Shown piece after piece: positions 27,649 to 36,387 of a stretch of 64,000 bases of DNA; position 1 is the stretch's first letter; each line of letters starts with the position of its first letter. The DNA comes from Flavobacteriales bacterium (GTDB lineage Bacteria > Bacteroidota > Bacteroidia > Flavobacteriales_F > PHOS-HE28): positions 9,209 through 73,208 of the forward strand of contig JACJZF010000012.1 in assembly GCA_020635725.1 (NCBI GenBank), read 5' to 3'. Under the pieces are notes generated by a model. That model was given only the letters and a program-made list of their open reading frames with translations. It made no database searches and was not told the DNA's origin. The translations under genes and the position numbers were made by a program.

Positions 27649-27723
27649 TCGGGGTGGTGTGATTCGAACACACGACCCCCTGGTCCCAAACCAGGTGCGC
27701 TAACCGGGCTGCGCTACACCCCG
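27649..27723 (-). tRNA. tRNA-Pro (anticodon TGG)
   Basis: 75 nt. Acceptor CGGGGTG / CACCCCG, D-arm TAGCGCAGCCCGGTTAGCGC, anticodon loop TTTGGGA, T-arm TGTGTTCGAATCACA. No CCA is encoded. A weak -7-like GTTCTTTG lies upstream (27737-27744 on the minus strand). Confidence 0.95.
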
Positions 27724-27796
27724 AACTGATGGGCCGCAAAGAACGGGGAAATGCAGGCTCATACGGCACGGAATCGGAAACGCGCTTCGAATCAAG

Positions 27797-28330
27797 GGCT
27801 TCAACGGTCGCCGCTGCTCGCTCCGCTCGCCGGCCTTTTCGTTCCGCGCCTGCGCTCAAGCTTCAACCTTCATTCTTGGGGATTGCCCGAGGCGGGCTAT
27901 CCCCGAGGGGAGGGCTTCAACGAACGCCGCCGCTCGCTCCGCTCGCCGGCTTTTTCGTTCTGCGCCTGCGCTCAAGCTTCAACCGTCATTCTTGGGGATT
28001 GCCCGAGGCGGGCTATCCCCGAGGGGAGGGCCTCAACGATCGCCGCCGCTCGCTCCGCTCGCCGGCTTTTTCGTTCCGCGCCTGCGCTCAAGCTTCAACC
28101 GTCATTCTTGGGGATTGCCCGAGGCGGGCTATCCCCGAGGGGAGGGCTTCAACGAACGCCGCCGCTCGCTCCGCTCGCCGGCTTTTTCGTTCCGCGCCTG
28201 CGCTCAAGCTTCAACCGTCATTCTTGGGGATTGCCCGAGGCGGGCTATCCCCGAGGGGAGGGCCTCAACAATCGCCGCCGCTCGCTCCGCTCGCCGGCTT
28301 TTTCGTTCCGCGCCTGCGCTCAAGCTCCGC
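27797..28330. repeat. Array 2: 4.6 tandem 116-bp repeats between tRNA genes
   Basis: Units start at 27797, 27913, 28029, 28145 and 28261, an exact 116-bp period; the fifth is partial. Each has a hairpin GGGGATTGCCCG-AGG-CGGGCTATCCCC and the T-rich block GGCTTTTTCGTTCCGC then TGCGCTCAAGC. Units 2 and 4 (GGCTTC, CGAACG) and units 3 and 5 (GGCCTC, ATCG) are most alike, so the last expansion probably copied a 232-bp dimer. No gene is seen in 27724-28384; open frames there follow from the repeat. Confidence 0.92.
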
Positions 28331-28356
28331 TTGGCTGGGCGTGGAACGAAAAAGCC
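28296..28356. repeat. Inverted repeat closing array 2
   Basis: GGCTTTTTCGTTCCGCGCC in the last unit faces GGGCGTGGAACGAAAAAGCC. The same arrangement, with different sequence, closes array 1. The inverted arm gives the T-run of the tRNA-Ser terminator. Confidence 0.8.
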
Positions 28357-28381
28357 GCGTGCCTATTCGGCACCGCGGCTT
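28346..28381 (-). terminator. Terminator of tRNA-Ser
   Basis: On the minus strand AAGCCGCG(G)TGCC-GAATA-GGCACGCGGCTT is followed by TTTCG; the last stem TT and this run give five T. It begins 3 nt after the encoded CCA. Confidence 0.8.
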
Positions 28382-28384
28382 CGT

Positions 28385-28476
<92 letters not shown>

Positions 28477-28516
28477 AATGGTGGTTCGAAAGAACGTCCC
28501 TTCCGTGAAGGGCCCG

Positions 28517-28524
28517 CAAATATA
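28517..28524 (-). promoter_or_regulatory. -7 element of tRNA-Ser (TATATTTG)
   Basis: TATATTTG on the minus strand is an exact TAnnTTTG match, 40 nt before the tRNA 5' end. A 5-bp hairpin (CCCTT / AAGGG) lies between. Confidence 0.55.
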
Positions 28525-28652
28525 GTCGGCTGTTCTCTACTGGAGCAGCATGGTGATCGCGGTCGGGACAAGACCCGAATCCGGCGCGGGATGTGCCTGC
28601 CCTGAACCGACGCGCGGTACATCGCGTATGAAGGCCCGATGATTCGGGAAGC

Positions 28653-30179
28653 ATGGTAGCAGGAACCGTTGAGCGGGCGTTGGGCCCGCGTGTGCATGAT
28701 CTGCTGGAGCACCTCCTGAGCCGCTTCGAGCAGCGCCGTCAGGGCTTGATTCCCGCCCGCGAGGCACGCCGGGCGCAGCTCGCAGCCAATGGCCCATCCC
28801 ATCTGGTAGAGACGGCTCATGTACGGCGCACCGAGTGGCGGGTCGATCCCTTGCCGGCCGAATTGCTCGAGCGGCGCGTGGAACTGATCGGCGGCTGCAC
28901 GCGCAGCGAGCTGATCCACGGACTCAATGCCGGCGCCAAGAGCTACATCGCCGATCTCTGGAACTTCACCTGCGGCGACCCTTGGAGCGTGATGCGCGCC
29001 CACCGGGTACTCACGCGCGCGGCGCGCATGGACCTGGCCTATCTGGACCCCTCCGAAGGCCGCATCCGCGCCAACCCGCGCAGTCAGACCCGCTTGATGG
29101 TTTGCCCGCGCCCCTTGCATGTCTTGGAGGCGAGCGTGCTGATCGGCGATGAGCCCGCTCCTGCGGCCTTGCTCGACCTGGCCGTGCTGGGTGCTCATGC
29201 GCTGGCCCCCTTGCTGCAACGGCAGGGTGGTCTCTACCTCTACCTGCGCGATGTGCAGAGCCACCAAGAGGCGCGCCTATGGGCGCAGATGCTCGACGAG
29301 GTGGAACAGGAAGCGGATCTGCCCCGTGGAAGCATCCGGGCCACGGTGATGATCGATTCATTGGCCGGCGCGTTGGAAGCCGATGAGATCCTCTTCGAAC
29401 TGATGCACCACGCCGCCGGGCTGGCGATCGATCCGCAGGGATTCGCCGCGGACCATATCGCCCTCTATCATGCACCTGCCATGGCGGTGCTGCCCGATCG
29501 GGAAGCCATCGGCCTGAGCGCGCCCTTCCTGCGGGCGCTGGCGCTGCATGTCATCGGCCTCTGCCATAGGCGCGGCTGCCACGCCATCGGCTCACCCTCT
29601 TTCGTGCTTCCTCCGCTCGACCCCACCCGCACGAAGCCCGCTTATCAGGAAATGCTCGCCGACAAGGAACGCGATGCGCTGGACGGCTTCGACGGCACCT
29701 TGGTGGTGCACCAGGACACGGTGAACGCGGCCATGACCGAGTTCAACAAGAGCATGCCTCTGGCCAATCAGCTCACCTTTCAGCGCAATCACGACGTGGA
29801 TCCGAACTCCCTGGTGGCCGTCCCCGAGGGGGCCATCACCGTGGATAGCCTGGTGGGCACGATCCGCACGATCCTGCGCTCGCTGGTGCTCCGCTGGCAG
29901 GGCAACGCGTTCGTGGTGCAGGGCAGCCGCCTGCACGACCGCTCCTCGCTGCGGCTGGCGCTGCGGCTGCTCTGGCAGTGGTGCCATTCCACGCAGGGGG
30001 TCATCACCGCCACCAAGCTCGATATACACGACGACCTCCTCCGGTACCTGGTGCGCAAAGAGGCCGACAAACTGTTCGGGGAGAGCGATGCGCGCACGAA
30101 GGCCCTTTCCGCCCGCGCGGTCACGCTGACCCTGGATCTGGTGCTCGGCGACGAGGTGCCGCTGGAGCCGCAGGCCTGA
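28653..30179 (+). CDS. Divergent malate synthase-like protein
   Basis: 508 residues, close to malate synthase A. Order of blocks is as in AceB: RRVELIGGCTRSELIHGLNA, EARLWAQMLDEVEQ, LPRGSIRATVMIDSL, DEILFEL, CHRRGCHAIGSP and KERDALDGFDGTLVVHQ. Several signatures are altered: GPTDRKM is GGCTRSE, the FEDA-type motif is LWNFT, the metal-binding IET is IDS and GGM is GSP. AceB makes malate from glyoxylate and acetyl-CoA; whether this protein does is unclear. No isocitrate lyase gene is in the window. Confidence 0.7.
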   Translation: MVAGTVERALGPRVHDLLEHLLSRFEQRRQGLIPAREARRAQLAANGPSHLVETAHVRRTEWRVDPLPAELLERRVELIGGCTRSELIHGLNAGAKSYIADLWNFTCGDPWSVMRAHRVLTRAARMDLAYLDPSEGRIRANPRSQTRLMVCPRPLHVLEASVLIGDEPAPAALLDLAVLGAHALAPLLQRQGGLYLYLRDVQSHQEARLWAQMLDEVEQEADLPRGSIRATVMIDSLAGALEADEILFELMHHAAGLAIDPQGFAADHIALYHAPAMAVLPDREAIGLSAPFLRALALHVIGLCHRRGCHAIGSPSFVLPPLDPTRTKPAYQEMLADKERDALDGFDGTLVVHQDTVNAAMTEFNKSMPLANQLTFQRNHDVDPNSLVAVPEGAITVDSLVGTIRTILRSLVLRWQGNAFVVQGSRLHDRSSLRLALRLLWQWCHSTQGVITATKLDIHDDLLRYLVRKEADKLFGESDARTKALSARAVTLTLDLVLGDEVPLEPQA

Positions 30180-30201
30180 GGCTATCTTGCCCGCCAGCAC
30201 C

Positions 30202-30474
30202 ATGGCTGCCTGGGTCCCCGTTGCCGAACGACTTCCTGAGGATGGTCAGCGCGTGCTGTGCTTCATTCCGGACAACACCGTGTACCTGCCGGGCAAGTCC
30301 GGCGCCACCGAGCAGCGCCCGGTGGTGGTGATGCGCTTCGCCCAGGACTTCTTCGTGAAGAACGTGAGCAAGACCGGCTACTCCGGACCGCCCCATCTCT
30401 GGCTCGGCGAAGGCACCAGCAATCGCTTCTTCAACGAAGTGACGCACTGGATGCCCCTGCCCGAGGCGCCCTGA
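30202..30474 (+). CDS. DUF551 domain protein
   Basis: 90 residues. The N terminus WVPVAERLPEDGQRVLCF and C terminus VTHWMPLPEAP are the two ends of the DUF551 domain, which is frequent in phages and of unknown function. Here the loop between them is long. The ATG at 30202 is 11 nt after a -7-like TATCTTGC (30183-30190). It sits alone and converges on the FKBP gene. Confidence 0.75.
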   Translation: MAAWVPVAERLPEDGQRVLCFIPDNTVYLPGKSGATEQRPVVVMRFAQDFFVKNVSKTGYSGPPHLWLGEGTSNRFFNEVTHWMPLPEAP

Positions 30475-30480
30475 GCTGGC

Positions 30481-31197
30481 TTACGGCAGGATCTCGATCA
30501 GCTCGAGGTCGAACACCAGCACGCTATTGCCCGGGATCTTACCGCCAGGTCCGGCTTGCGGACCGTAACCCAAGTCGCTGGGGATGTAGAGTTTCCACTT
30601 GCTGCCCACTGGCATGAGCTGAAGGGCCTCCTGCCAGCCGCGCACGAAACCGCCAACTGGGTATTCGATCGGCTGGCCGCGCTCCACGGAGCTATCGAAC
30701 ACGCTGCCATCGATCAGGCGTCCGGTGTAGTGCACCTTCACCTTGCTGTCCGCCGTGGGCTTCGCTCCGGTGCCCATGGTCACCACCTCGTACTGCAGGC
30801 CGCTCGCTGTGGTCACCACGCCTTCACGCTTCCCGTTCTCCGCCAGGAACTGCTCTCCTTTCATGCGGTTCTCCTCGGCCTCGGCCCGCTCCGTGGCCAT
30901 GCGCTCCTCTTTCAGTTTCATCATGTACGCATTGATGACCATCTGCACCTCTTCTTCCGAGAGCATCGATGCGCTGTCGATGCCGTCGCGCAGGCCCATG
31001 GCCAGGGCATCGATGTTCACGTTGTCGAGCTTCTGCGCCTTGAAATTGCCGCCGATGTCGGAGCCGATGGCATAGCTCAGCGAGTCGATCTCATTGGTGA
31101 GCTGCACGCGGTCGCGCTGCCCATTGCTGCAGGCGGTGATGAAGGCGGTGGCCATGAAGGCGAGGGCGAGACGGGTGCTGAGCATGCGAGTTCCCAT
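30481..31197 (-). CDS. FKBP-type peptidyl-prolyl isomerase, FkpA/Mip type
   Basis: 238 residues. Lipoprotein-like signal (FMATAFITACSN), a helical dimerisation domain (SYAIGSDIGGNFKAQ to MMKLKEER) and a canonical C-terminal FKBP domain (VKVHYTGRLIDGSVFDSS, LMPVGSKWKLYIPSDLGYG). It catalyses proline isomerisation in the periplasm. A TACTTTCG element (31212-31219) lies 14 nt before the ATG. Confidence 0.93.
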   Translation of the reverse strand: MGTRMLSTRLALAFMATAFITACSNGQRDRVQLTNEIDSLSYAIGSDIGGNFKAQKLDNVNIDALAMGLRDGIDSASMLSEEEVQMVINAYMMKLKEERMATERAEAEENRMKGEQFLAENGKREGVVTTASGLQYEVVTMGTGAKPTADSKVKVHYTGRLIDGSVFDSSVERGQPIEYPVGGFVRGWQEALQLMPVGSKWKLYIPSDLGYGPQAGPGGKIPGNSVLVFDLELIEILP

Positions 31198-31221
31198 TGA
31201 TTGCGGGGGCGCGAAAGTAGC

Positions 31222-32037
31222 CTACCGCGCACCCAGATCGGCGAGCAGGCGGCGCTGCACGCGACGGAAGCGGGCGAAACGCAACAGGTTGCTGTGCCGC
31301 CCCTGAGGGAAATCATGGAAGGCGCGCTCGACATCGGAGGGGATGGCGGCATAGAGGCGGAGCGCGCTGGCGTAGGGCACCACCTGATCGCGGCGGCCGT
31401 GGAAAATGTGGACCGGGCAACGCACGCCGCGCATGGCCTGGTCGTTCCGGAACATGTAGCGGAGCAGGAGCCGGTACGGCAGGAAGGGCAGGTAATTCCA
31501 CGCCACATCGATCAGGTTGGCGAATGGTGTCTCGAGCAGCAGCATGGCCGGAGCCCGGCCGGCGGCCACCGGCACGGCCAGTCCGCTGCCCAAGGAGCGG
31601 CCATAGAGCACCACCGGCCCGCCACCGGATTCGAGCGCCCGATCGTACCAGGCCAGCGCGTCGTCGATCAGGTGGCGCTCCGTGCGCCGGCCCCGGCTCT
31701 TGCCGTAGCCACGCGGGTCGGGCATGAGCACATCGTAGCCTTGCCGAAGGAACCGCTCGGCAGAACGGCCCCAACGCTGCACGCTGCCGTGGTGGCCGTG
31801 GAAATACACGAGCCGTCCCTTGCACGGAGCATCGGCCATGAAACGAACCGCGTGGAGGCGAGCGCCATCGGGCCGATCGAGCCAGACTTCCTCAAAAGGC
31901 CGCTCGAAGCGGAATCGGTAGCGATCGCTTTTGCGGAACCCGATGAAGATGAAGCGCTCCTGAAAGATGAAATAGAAGAGGCAGATGCCTGCGTAGGCCA
32001 ACACGACCACGGACAGGAAACCGATGAACCACCCCAT
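31222..32037 (-). CDS. Alpha/beta hydrolase, membrane-anchored
   Basis: 271 residues. An N-terminal transmembrane helix (IGFLSVVVLAYAGICLFYFI) is followed by an alpha/beta hydrolase fold: oxyanion block YFHGHHGS, PDPRGYGKS, nucleophile GRSLGSG, acid in HGRRDQVVPY and catalytic His near GRHSN. Resembles the ABHD13/ABHD17 type. Substrate unknown. A minus-strand TAAATTCG (32042-32049) is 4 nt before the ATG. Confidence 0.88.
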   Translation of the reverse strand: MGWFIGFLSVVVLAYAGICLFYFIFQERFIFIGFRKSDRYRFRFERPFEEVWLDRPDGARLHAVRFMADAPCKGRLVYFHGHHGSVQRWGRSAERFLRQGYDVLMPDPRGYGKSRGRRTERHLIDDALAWYDRALESGGGPVVLYGRSLGSGLAVPVAAGRAPAMLLLETPFANLIDVAWNYLPFLPYRLLLRYMFRNDQAMRGVRCPVHIFHGRRDQVVPYASALRLYAAIPSDVERAFHDFPQGRHSNLLRFARFRRVQRRLLADLGAR

Positions 32038-32068
32038 CGCGCGAATTTACCGGGGACGCCCCGCCCGC

Positions 32069-32692
32069 ATGACCAATCTTCGCGGGGTGCGGCCCCTATT
32101 CGCTCTCCCCTTCCTTCTGCTCCCCTGCCTGGTACACGCCCAGAGCATAGGCCCCAAGCGCTTGGTGACCAGCCTCGGTGGCGGTGCTGGCGCCTTGCGC
32201 TTGACCCGCACGGCCGAGGAATTGGCCTTCGGACCAGATGCGGCAGGTTCCATGACCTTCCGGTTCGCTTACGCTGCGAGCCGACGCATCTCCTTCGGAA
32301 TCCACTACGATCGCATTGGTACCGATGCCACGCCTTCAGGCATCGACCGCGTGCGATTCACCACCTACCTCGCCGAGGTCACCTACCGGCCCTGGCAGAA
32401 TGCACGCACCGCTTTGGAGCTGTACGTGGCGCTCGGGCCATCGGTGATGTCGATGCGGGTGCGCGCACTGGACCTCCCGCTGCGTGCCCAGAACACGAGC
32501 GCCGCTGTGGGCGTGCGCACCTTGCACATGCTCAGCGGCACCATGGGGCTCTTCCTCGCCTTGGACCACGGAGGTTCCCAGGAAATGATCGTGCAGGATT
32601 ACAACGGCCATACCATCGAGCACGACGGGGCCCCGCTTCGGCTAGGCTGGAATAGCCAGCGCCTCAATGCCGGCCTGCTGATCCGGTTCTGA
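32069..32692 (+). CDS. Secreted beta-barrel-like protein
   Basis: 207 residues. Signal peptide (FALPFLLLPCLVHAQ) and alternating strands ending in an aromatic (LNAGLLIRF) suggest a small outer-membrane barrel. No family recognised. It lies only 31 nt from the divergent hydrolase and converges on guaB with 6 nt between stops. Confidence 0.65.
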   Translation: MTNLRGVRPLFALPFLLLPCLVHAQSIGPKRLVTSLGGGAGALRLTRTAEELAFGPDAAGSMTFRFAYAASRRISFGIHYDRIGTDATPSGIDRVRFTTYLAEVTYRPWQNARTALELYVALGPSVMSMRVRALDLPLRAQNTSAAVGVRTLHMLSGTMGLFLALDHGGSQEMIVQDYNGHTIEHDGAPLRLGWNSQRLNAGLLIRF

Positions 32693-32698
32693 GTTGGG

Positions 32699-34225
32699 CT
32701 AGGGGTGGCTGTAGTTGGGCGCTTCACGCGTGATGTACACATCGTGCGGGTGGCTCTCTTTCATGCCCGCGGATGTGATGCGGATGAAGCGCGCGCGCTG
32801 CAAGGCACTGACGTCCGGCGCTCCGCAATACCCCATGCCGGCGCGCAGACCGCCCACCAGCTGGTGCACCACCTCCGCCAATCGGCCTTTATAGGGCACG
32901 CGGCCGCTGATGCCTTCTGGAACGAGCTTCTTGATGTCGTCTTCCATATCCTGGAAGTAGCGGTCCTTGCTGCCCTGCTGCATGGCCTCGATGCTGCCCA
33001 TGCCGCGGTATGCCTTGAATCGGCGCCCCTCGTAGATGATGGTCTCTCCGGGGCTCTCCTCCACCCCGGCGAACATGCTGCCCACCATGACGGTGCCCGC
33101 GCCTGCCGCGATCGCCTTCACCACGTCGCCGGTGAACCGCACACCGCCATCGGCGATCACGGGCACACCGCTCCCTTCAATGGCCTTGGCGCAATCGATC
33201 ACGGCGGTCAGCTGTGGCACGCCTACGCCCGCGATCACGCGCGTGGTGCAGATGCTGCCCGGCCCGATACCCACCTTCACGGCATCGGCACCGGCTTCGA
33301 CCAGTGCTTTTGCTGCTTCGGCCGTGGCGATGTTGCCAGCCACCACATCCACCGAGGGGAATGCGGCCTTCACCTGCTTCACCATGGCCACAACGCCTTT
33401 GGTATGACCATGGGCGGTGTCGATCACCAGGGCATCCACGCCGGCATCAACCAAGGCCTTGGCGCGTTCCATGGTATCTCCGGCAATGCCGATGGCCGCG
33501 GCCACCCGCAATCGCCCCAGGCGATCCTTGCAGGCATTCGGGCGCTGCTTCAGCTTGATGATGTCTTTGTAGGTGATGAGCCCGACCAGCTGGCCTTTCC
33601 CATCGACCACCGGGAGCTTCTCGATCTTGTGGTGCTGCAGCACGTCCTCGGCCTGCGCCATGGTGGTCTCAGGCTTCGCGGTGATGATGCCCTCGGCCGT
33701 CATCACTTCGGCTACGGGGCGGGCCATCCGCTTCTCGAAGCGCAGGTCACGGTTGGTGACGATACCGACCAGGCGGTTCCCTTCATCCACCACGGGGATG
33801 CCGCCGATCTTGTTCTCGGCCATGAGCCGCAGCGCGTCGCCAACGGTGGCCTGGCGATCGAGCTTCACCGGGTCCAGGATCATGCCGCTCTCGCTGCGCT
33901 TCACACGACGCACCTCGGCGGCCTGTTCGGCGATCGGCTGGTTCTTATGGATCACCCCGATGCCGCCCTGTTGGGCAATAGCCACGGCCAGGTCGGCCCC
34001 GGTGACGGTATCCATGGCCGCCGAAACGATCGGCACATTGAGGGTGATGTTGCGGGAGAAGCGTGATCGGATGTCGACCTCGCGCGGGAGGACCTCGCTG
34101 TACGCGGGCACCAGGAGCACGTCATCATACGTGAGCCCCTCTCCTACGAATTTATCCTGATGGGCCGCGCCATTCACGGCTGCGGAAGCGGCGCGTGAGG
34201 GCGCTTCGGCGGTGGATCGTTCCAT
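32699..34225 (-). CDS. guaB: IMP dehydrogenase
   Basis: 508 residues from the ATG at 34225. N-terminal barrel half (LTYDDVLLVPAYSEVLP), two CBS domains (about 110-225: VMTAEGIITA, IEKLPVVD), then the catalytic loop GPGSICTTRVIAGVG (Cys nucleophile) and flap GMGSIEAMQQGSKDRY. It converts IMP to XMP with NAD+ for GTP synthesis. A TACTTTTG element ends 3 nt before the ATG, so the mRNA is probably leaderless. Confidence 0.98.
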   Translation of the reverse strand: MERSTAEAPSRAASAAVNGAAHQDKFVGEGLTYDDVLLVPAYSEVLPREVDIRSRFSRNITLNVPIVSAAMDTVTGADLAVAIAQQGGIGVIHKNQPIAEQAAEVRRVKRSESGMILDPVKLDRQATVGDALRLMAENKIGGIPVVDEGNRLVGIVTNRDLRFEKRMARPVAEVMTAEGIITAKPETTMAQAEDVLQHHKIEKLPVVDGKGQLVGLITYKDIIKLKQRPNACKDRLGRLRVAAAIGIAGDTMERAKALVDAGVDALVIDTAHGHTKGVVAMVKQVKAAFPSVDVVAGNIATAEAAKALVEAGADAVKVGIGPGSICTTRVIAGVGVPQLTAVIDCAKAIEGSGVPVIADGGVRFTGDVVKAIAAGAGTVMVGSMFAGVEESPGETIIYEGRRFKAYRGMGSIEAMQQGSKDRYFQDMEDDIKKLVPEGISGRVPYKGRLAEVVHQLVGGLRAGMGYCGAPDVSALQRARFIRITSAGMKESHPHDVYITREAPNYSHP

Positions 34226-34228
34226 GCA

Positions 34229-34236
34229 CAAAAGTA
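34229..34236 (-). promoter_or_regulatory. -7 element of guaB (TACTTTTG)
   Basis: Exact TAnnTTTG match on the minus strand followed by TGC and the guaB ATG, the tightest such spacing in the window. Confidence 0.55.
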
Positions 34237-34257
34237 GCTACCGCGCCCGTAGCCCGA

Positions 34258-36387
34258 TCAATCGCCCTCGGCGATCAAGGTGACCGTGCCGCGCTCTTCG
34301 ACCAATTTGCCTGAGCCGCTCCGCACCGAGCAGTAGTAGGCGTAGATGCCGATGGGCATCACCTGGCTGCCCACCACGCCGTCCCACCCCTCAGCGGGGT
34401 CATCGGTCTCCCAAATGACCTGCCCCCATCTATTGATTATCAACAGTTTATACTCTTCCACATCAACGAATCCTATAACCGGCTTGAAGACCGGATTGTA
34501 GGGGCTTCCCACCACGAAGGCGTTCGGGATGAAGACCAGATCCTGTTGCGGGGCGCAGCTCACATTGCTCGCTGATCGCGCGTTGATCGTGCTGGGATTC
34601 CCGGCCTCAATTGCTTCCACGTAGTAGCAGAAATCGCCGGTGAGCGCGATGAAGGGATTCACGTCATCAGCATACGACCAAGGGTCTGCGGGAACCGTGG
34701 CGATCAGGTCGAAGGGGCCTTGGGCGATGCTCCGGTAGATGTTGTACCCGGCGACCACCCCGGCCCATTCACTGTAGCCGTTCCAGGAGAGCCGGCTCAC
34801 GCCGCCGAGCTCCCCCCGGGCTTGCAGCACGATGCTGCCGCCGAGGTTGCTCTCCACCGCACCGCTGCTGCAGCTATCGAGCACCAGCATGCGATACCGG
34901 TAGCCGTTCACCGCAGTGTTCACATCGCCATCGGTCCATTGGATCACCGGCCCGGCGTTCGCGCCGAACTGCTCCACCTCCACGAACGGGCCGCCGTTGG
35001 TGGAACGCAGCAAGCGGTATCCGCCCGGCTCCGCGGTGTAGTCCACGCTATCGACCACCAGAATGGTCGAAGGCCCGGTGACCGTGACGGTGCGCAGGTA
35101 ATTGCCCTGTGGGATGGCAGGATACGCGGTGAAGAGGCAGGTCTTATTCGAGAGCGATGCTGGGAGACCTGGTCCCTGCACGGCCTTGATCACATAGCAA
35201 TAGGTATGGCCTGGCAGCACTGCGTGATCGAAGCTGCTGGCGCCTCCGCTCAGATTCGCGAGCAGCGCCCACGGCCCGCCATCGCGTTGCACCAGGATCT
35301 CCTGGCTCTGCGGAGCCCAGCCGCCATAAGGGGTCCAGAACAGGTGCACCAGCGCGGCGCAACGATCGTAGGTGGTGCGGGCGTGCATGGTGGTATGCGG
35401 TGCCCCGGTGGCACTGGTGTTGGGGCTCGGCGGGGTGCCCGTCTCGCAGGTATCGAACGCCGCGATGGTGAAGCTCTCCGGGCCGTCGAACGGCCAGCTA
35501 TCGGGCCACGCGTACGAGGTATTGCCCTGCCCGAAGACGGTATCGATGATCACCCCGCCGCTCGGTCCGTTCCACACGATGATGTAGCCATCGGTATCCG
35601 GCTCCGGGGGTTGGGCCCACGTGATGTTCGAGAGACCCGTGAGCGTATCGACGCTGACCACGGAGATCACCGGCACGGAGGGCGGCGTGACATCGTGAAA
35701 GATCTCGCCGTCGCGGTTGCTGAAGGAGACGCAGCCTTGGGCATCCTCCAATCCTACGCGGAAGGTGAGCGAATCCTCGCAGATGGAAACCAGCCATTGA
35801 TAGCTGAAGGTGGTGGTGCTCACCGTGGCCACCTGGCTCCAAGTGCCAATGGGATATTCCAACCAGACCGAGAACTCAGCACCCGAGGTTGGCGAGACGG
35901 CCGGCGCGTTCCAGGAGAGATTCGCGCTGCCCAACGGCGTGCTCTGAAAGACCTGCAGGAAGATGGTGGCGACCGTATCGCTCGGTACCGAGGTATTCGG
36001 CGGTGGCGAGGTGGAAACCGTGGTGAGGTAATAGAACTGCGGGCCACCATTGGCGCCAGCCCCGAAATGAGCATAGCTCGCCTGCCCGCAAGGAACGGTG
36101 GTGAGCAACGTGAAGGGCCCCGCGGCGTTATCGGCATGCCATACCTCGTACTGCAAGCAATCGCCGTTGGGGTCCGGCGGAAGCGACCAGTTGAGCGTGA
36201 CATCGCCGCTGACATTGGCCGATGCGCAACGCAAGACTGGGGGATCGAGCACCACGGCCCACGCGCTAGTGCCCGTGAGGCATGCCAACACCAGAGCAGC
36301 CAAGCGGCTTCGCCTTGGAAGGCCATGAGCAGCAATCACGTACCATAGACGCATTGCATGCCTGCTTTGTTGCCGTCTGAGCCTCAT
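34258..36387 (-). CDS. T9SS type B secreted protein with fibronectin-like domains
   Basis: 709 residues. A signal peptide (RLAALVLACLTGTSAWA) is followed by several fibronectin type III-like domains (for example VTLNWSLPPDPNGDCLQYEV and NITWAQPPEPDTDGYIIVW) and a gliding-motility-associated C-terminal domain (PNAFVVGSPYNPVFKP, then INRWGQVIWETDD), the type B sorting signal. Probably surface-attached or secreted; ligand unknown. The ATG at 36387 overlaps the upstream stop (ATGA); another ATG at 36354 would shorten the signal. Confidence 0.85.
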   Translation of the reverse strand: MRLRRQQSRHAMRLWYVIAAHGLPRRSRLAALVLACLTGTSAWAVVLDPPVLRCASANVSGDVTLNWSLPPDPNGDCLQYEVWHADNAAGPFTLLTTVPCGQASYAHFGAGANGGPQFYYLTTVSTSPPPNTSVPSDTVATIFLQVFQSTPLGSANLSWNAPAVSPTSGAEFSVWLEYPIGTWSQVATVSTTTFSYQWLVSICEDSLTFRVGLEDAQGCVSFSNRDGEIFHDVTPPSVPVISVVSVDTLTGLSNITWAQPPEPDTDGYIIVWNGPSGGVIIDTVFGQGNTSYAWPDSWPFDGPESFTIAAFDTCETGTPPSPNTSATGAPHTTMHARTTYDRCAALVHLFWTPYGGWAPQSQEILVQRDGGPWALLANLSGGASSFDHAVLPGHTYCYVIKAVQGPGLPASLSNKTCLFTAYPAIPQGNYLRTVTVTGPSTILVVDSVDYTAEPGGYRLLRSTNGGPFVEVEQFGANAGPVIQWTDGDVNTAVNGYRYRMLVLDSCSSGAVESNLGGSIVLQARGELGGVSRLSWNGYSEWAGVVAGYNIYRSIAQGPFDLIATVPADPWSYADDVNPFIALTGDFCYYVEAIEAGNPSTINARSASNVSCAPQQDLVFIPNAFVVGSPYNPVFKPVIGFVDVEEYKLLIINRWGQVIWETDDPAEGWDGVVGSQVMPIGIYAYYCSVRSGSGKLVEERGTVTLIAEGD

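Noticed and set aside
27270..28330. CRISPR array
   Set aside because: Whole 111-116 bp units are nearly identical; there are no short repeats with unique spacers and no cas genes.
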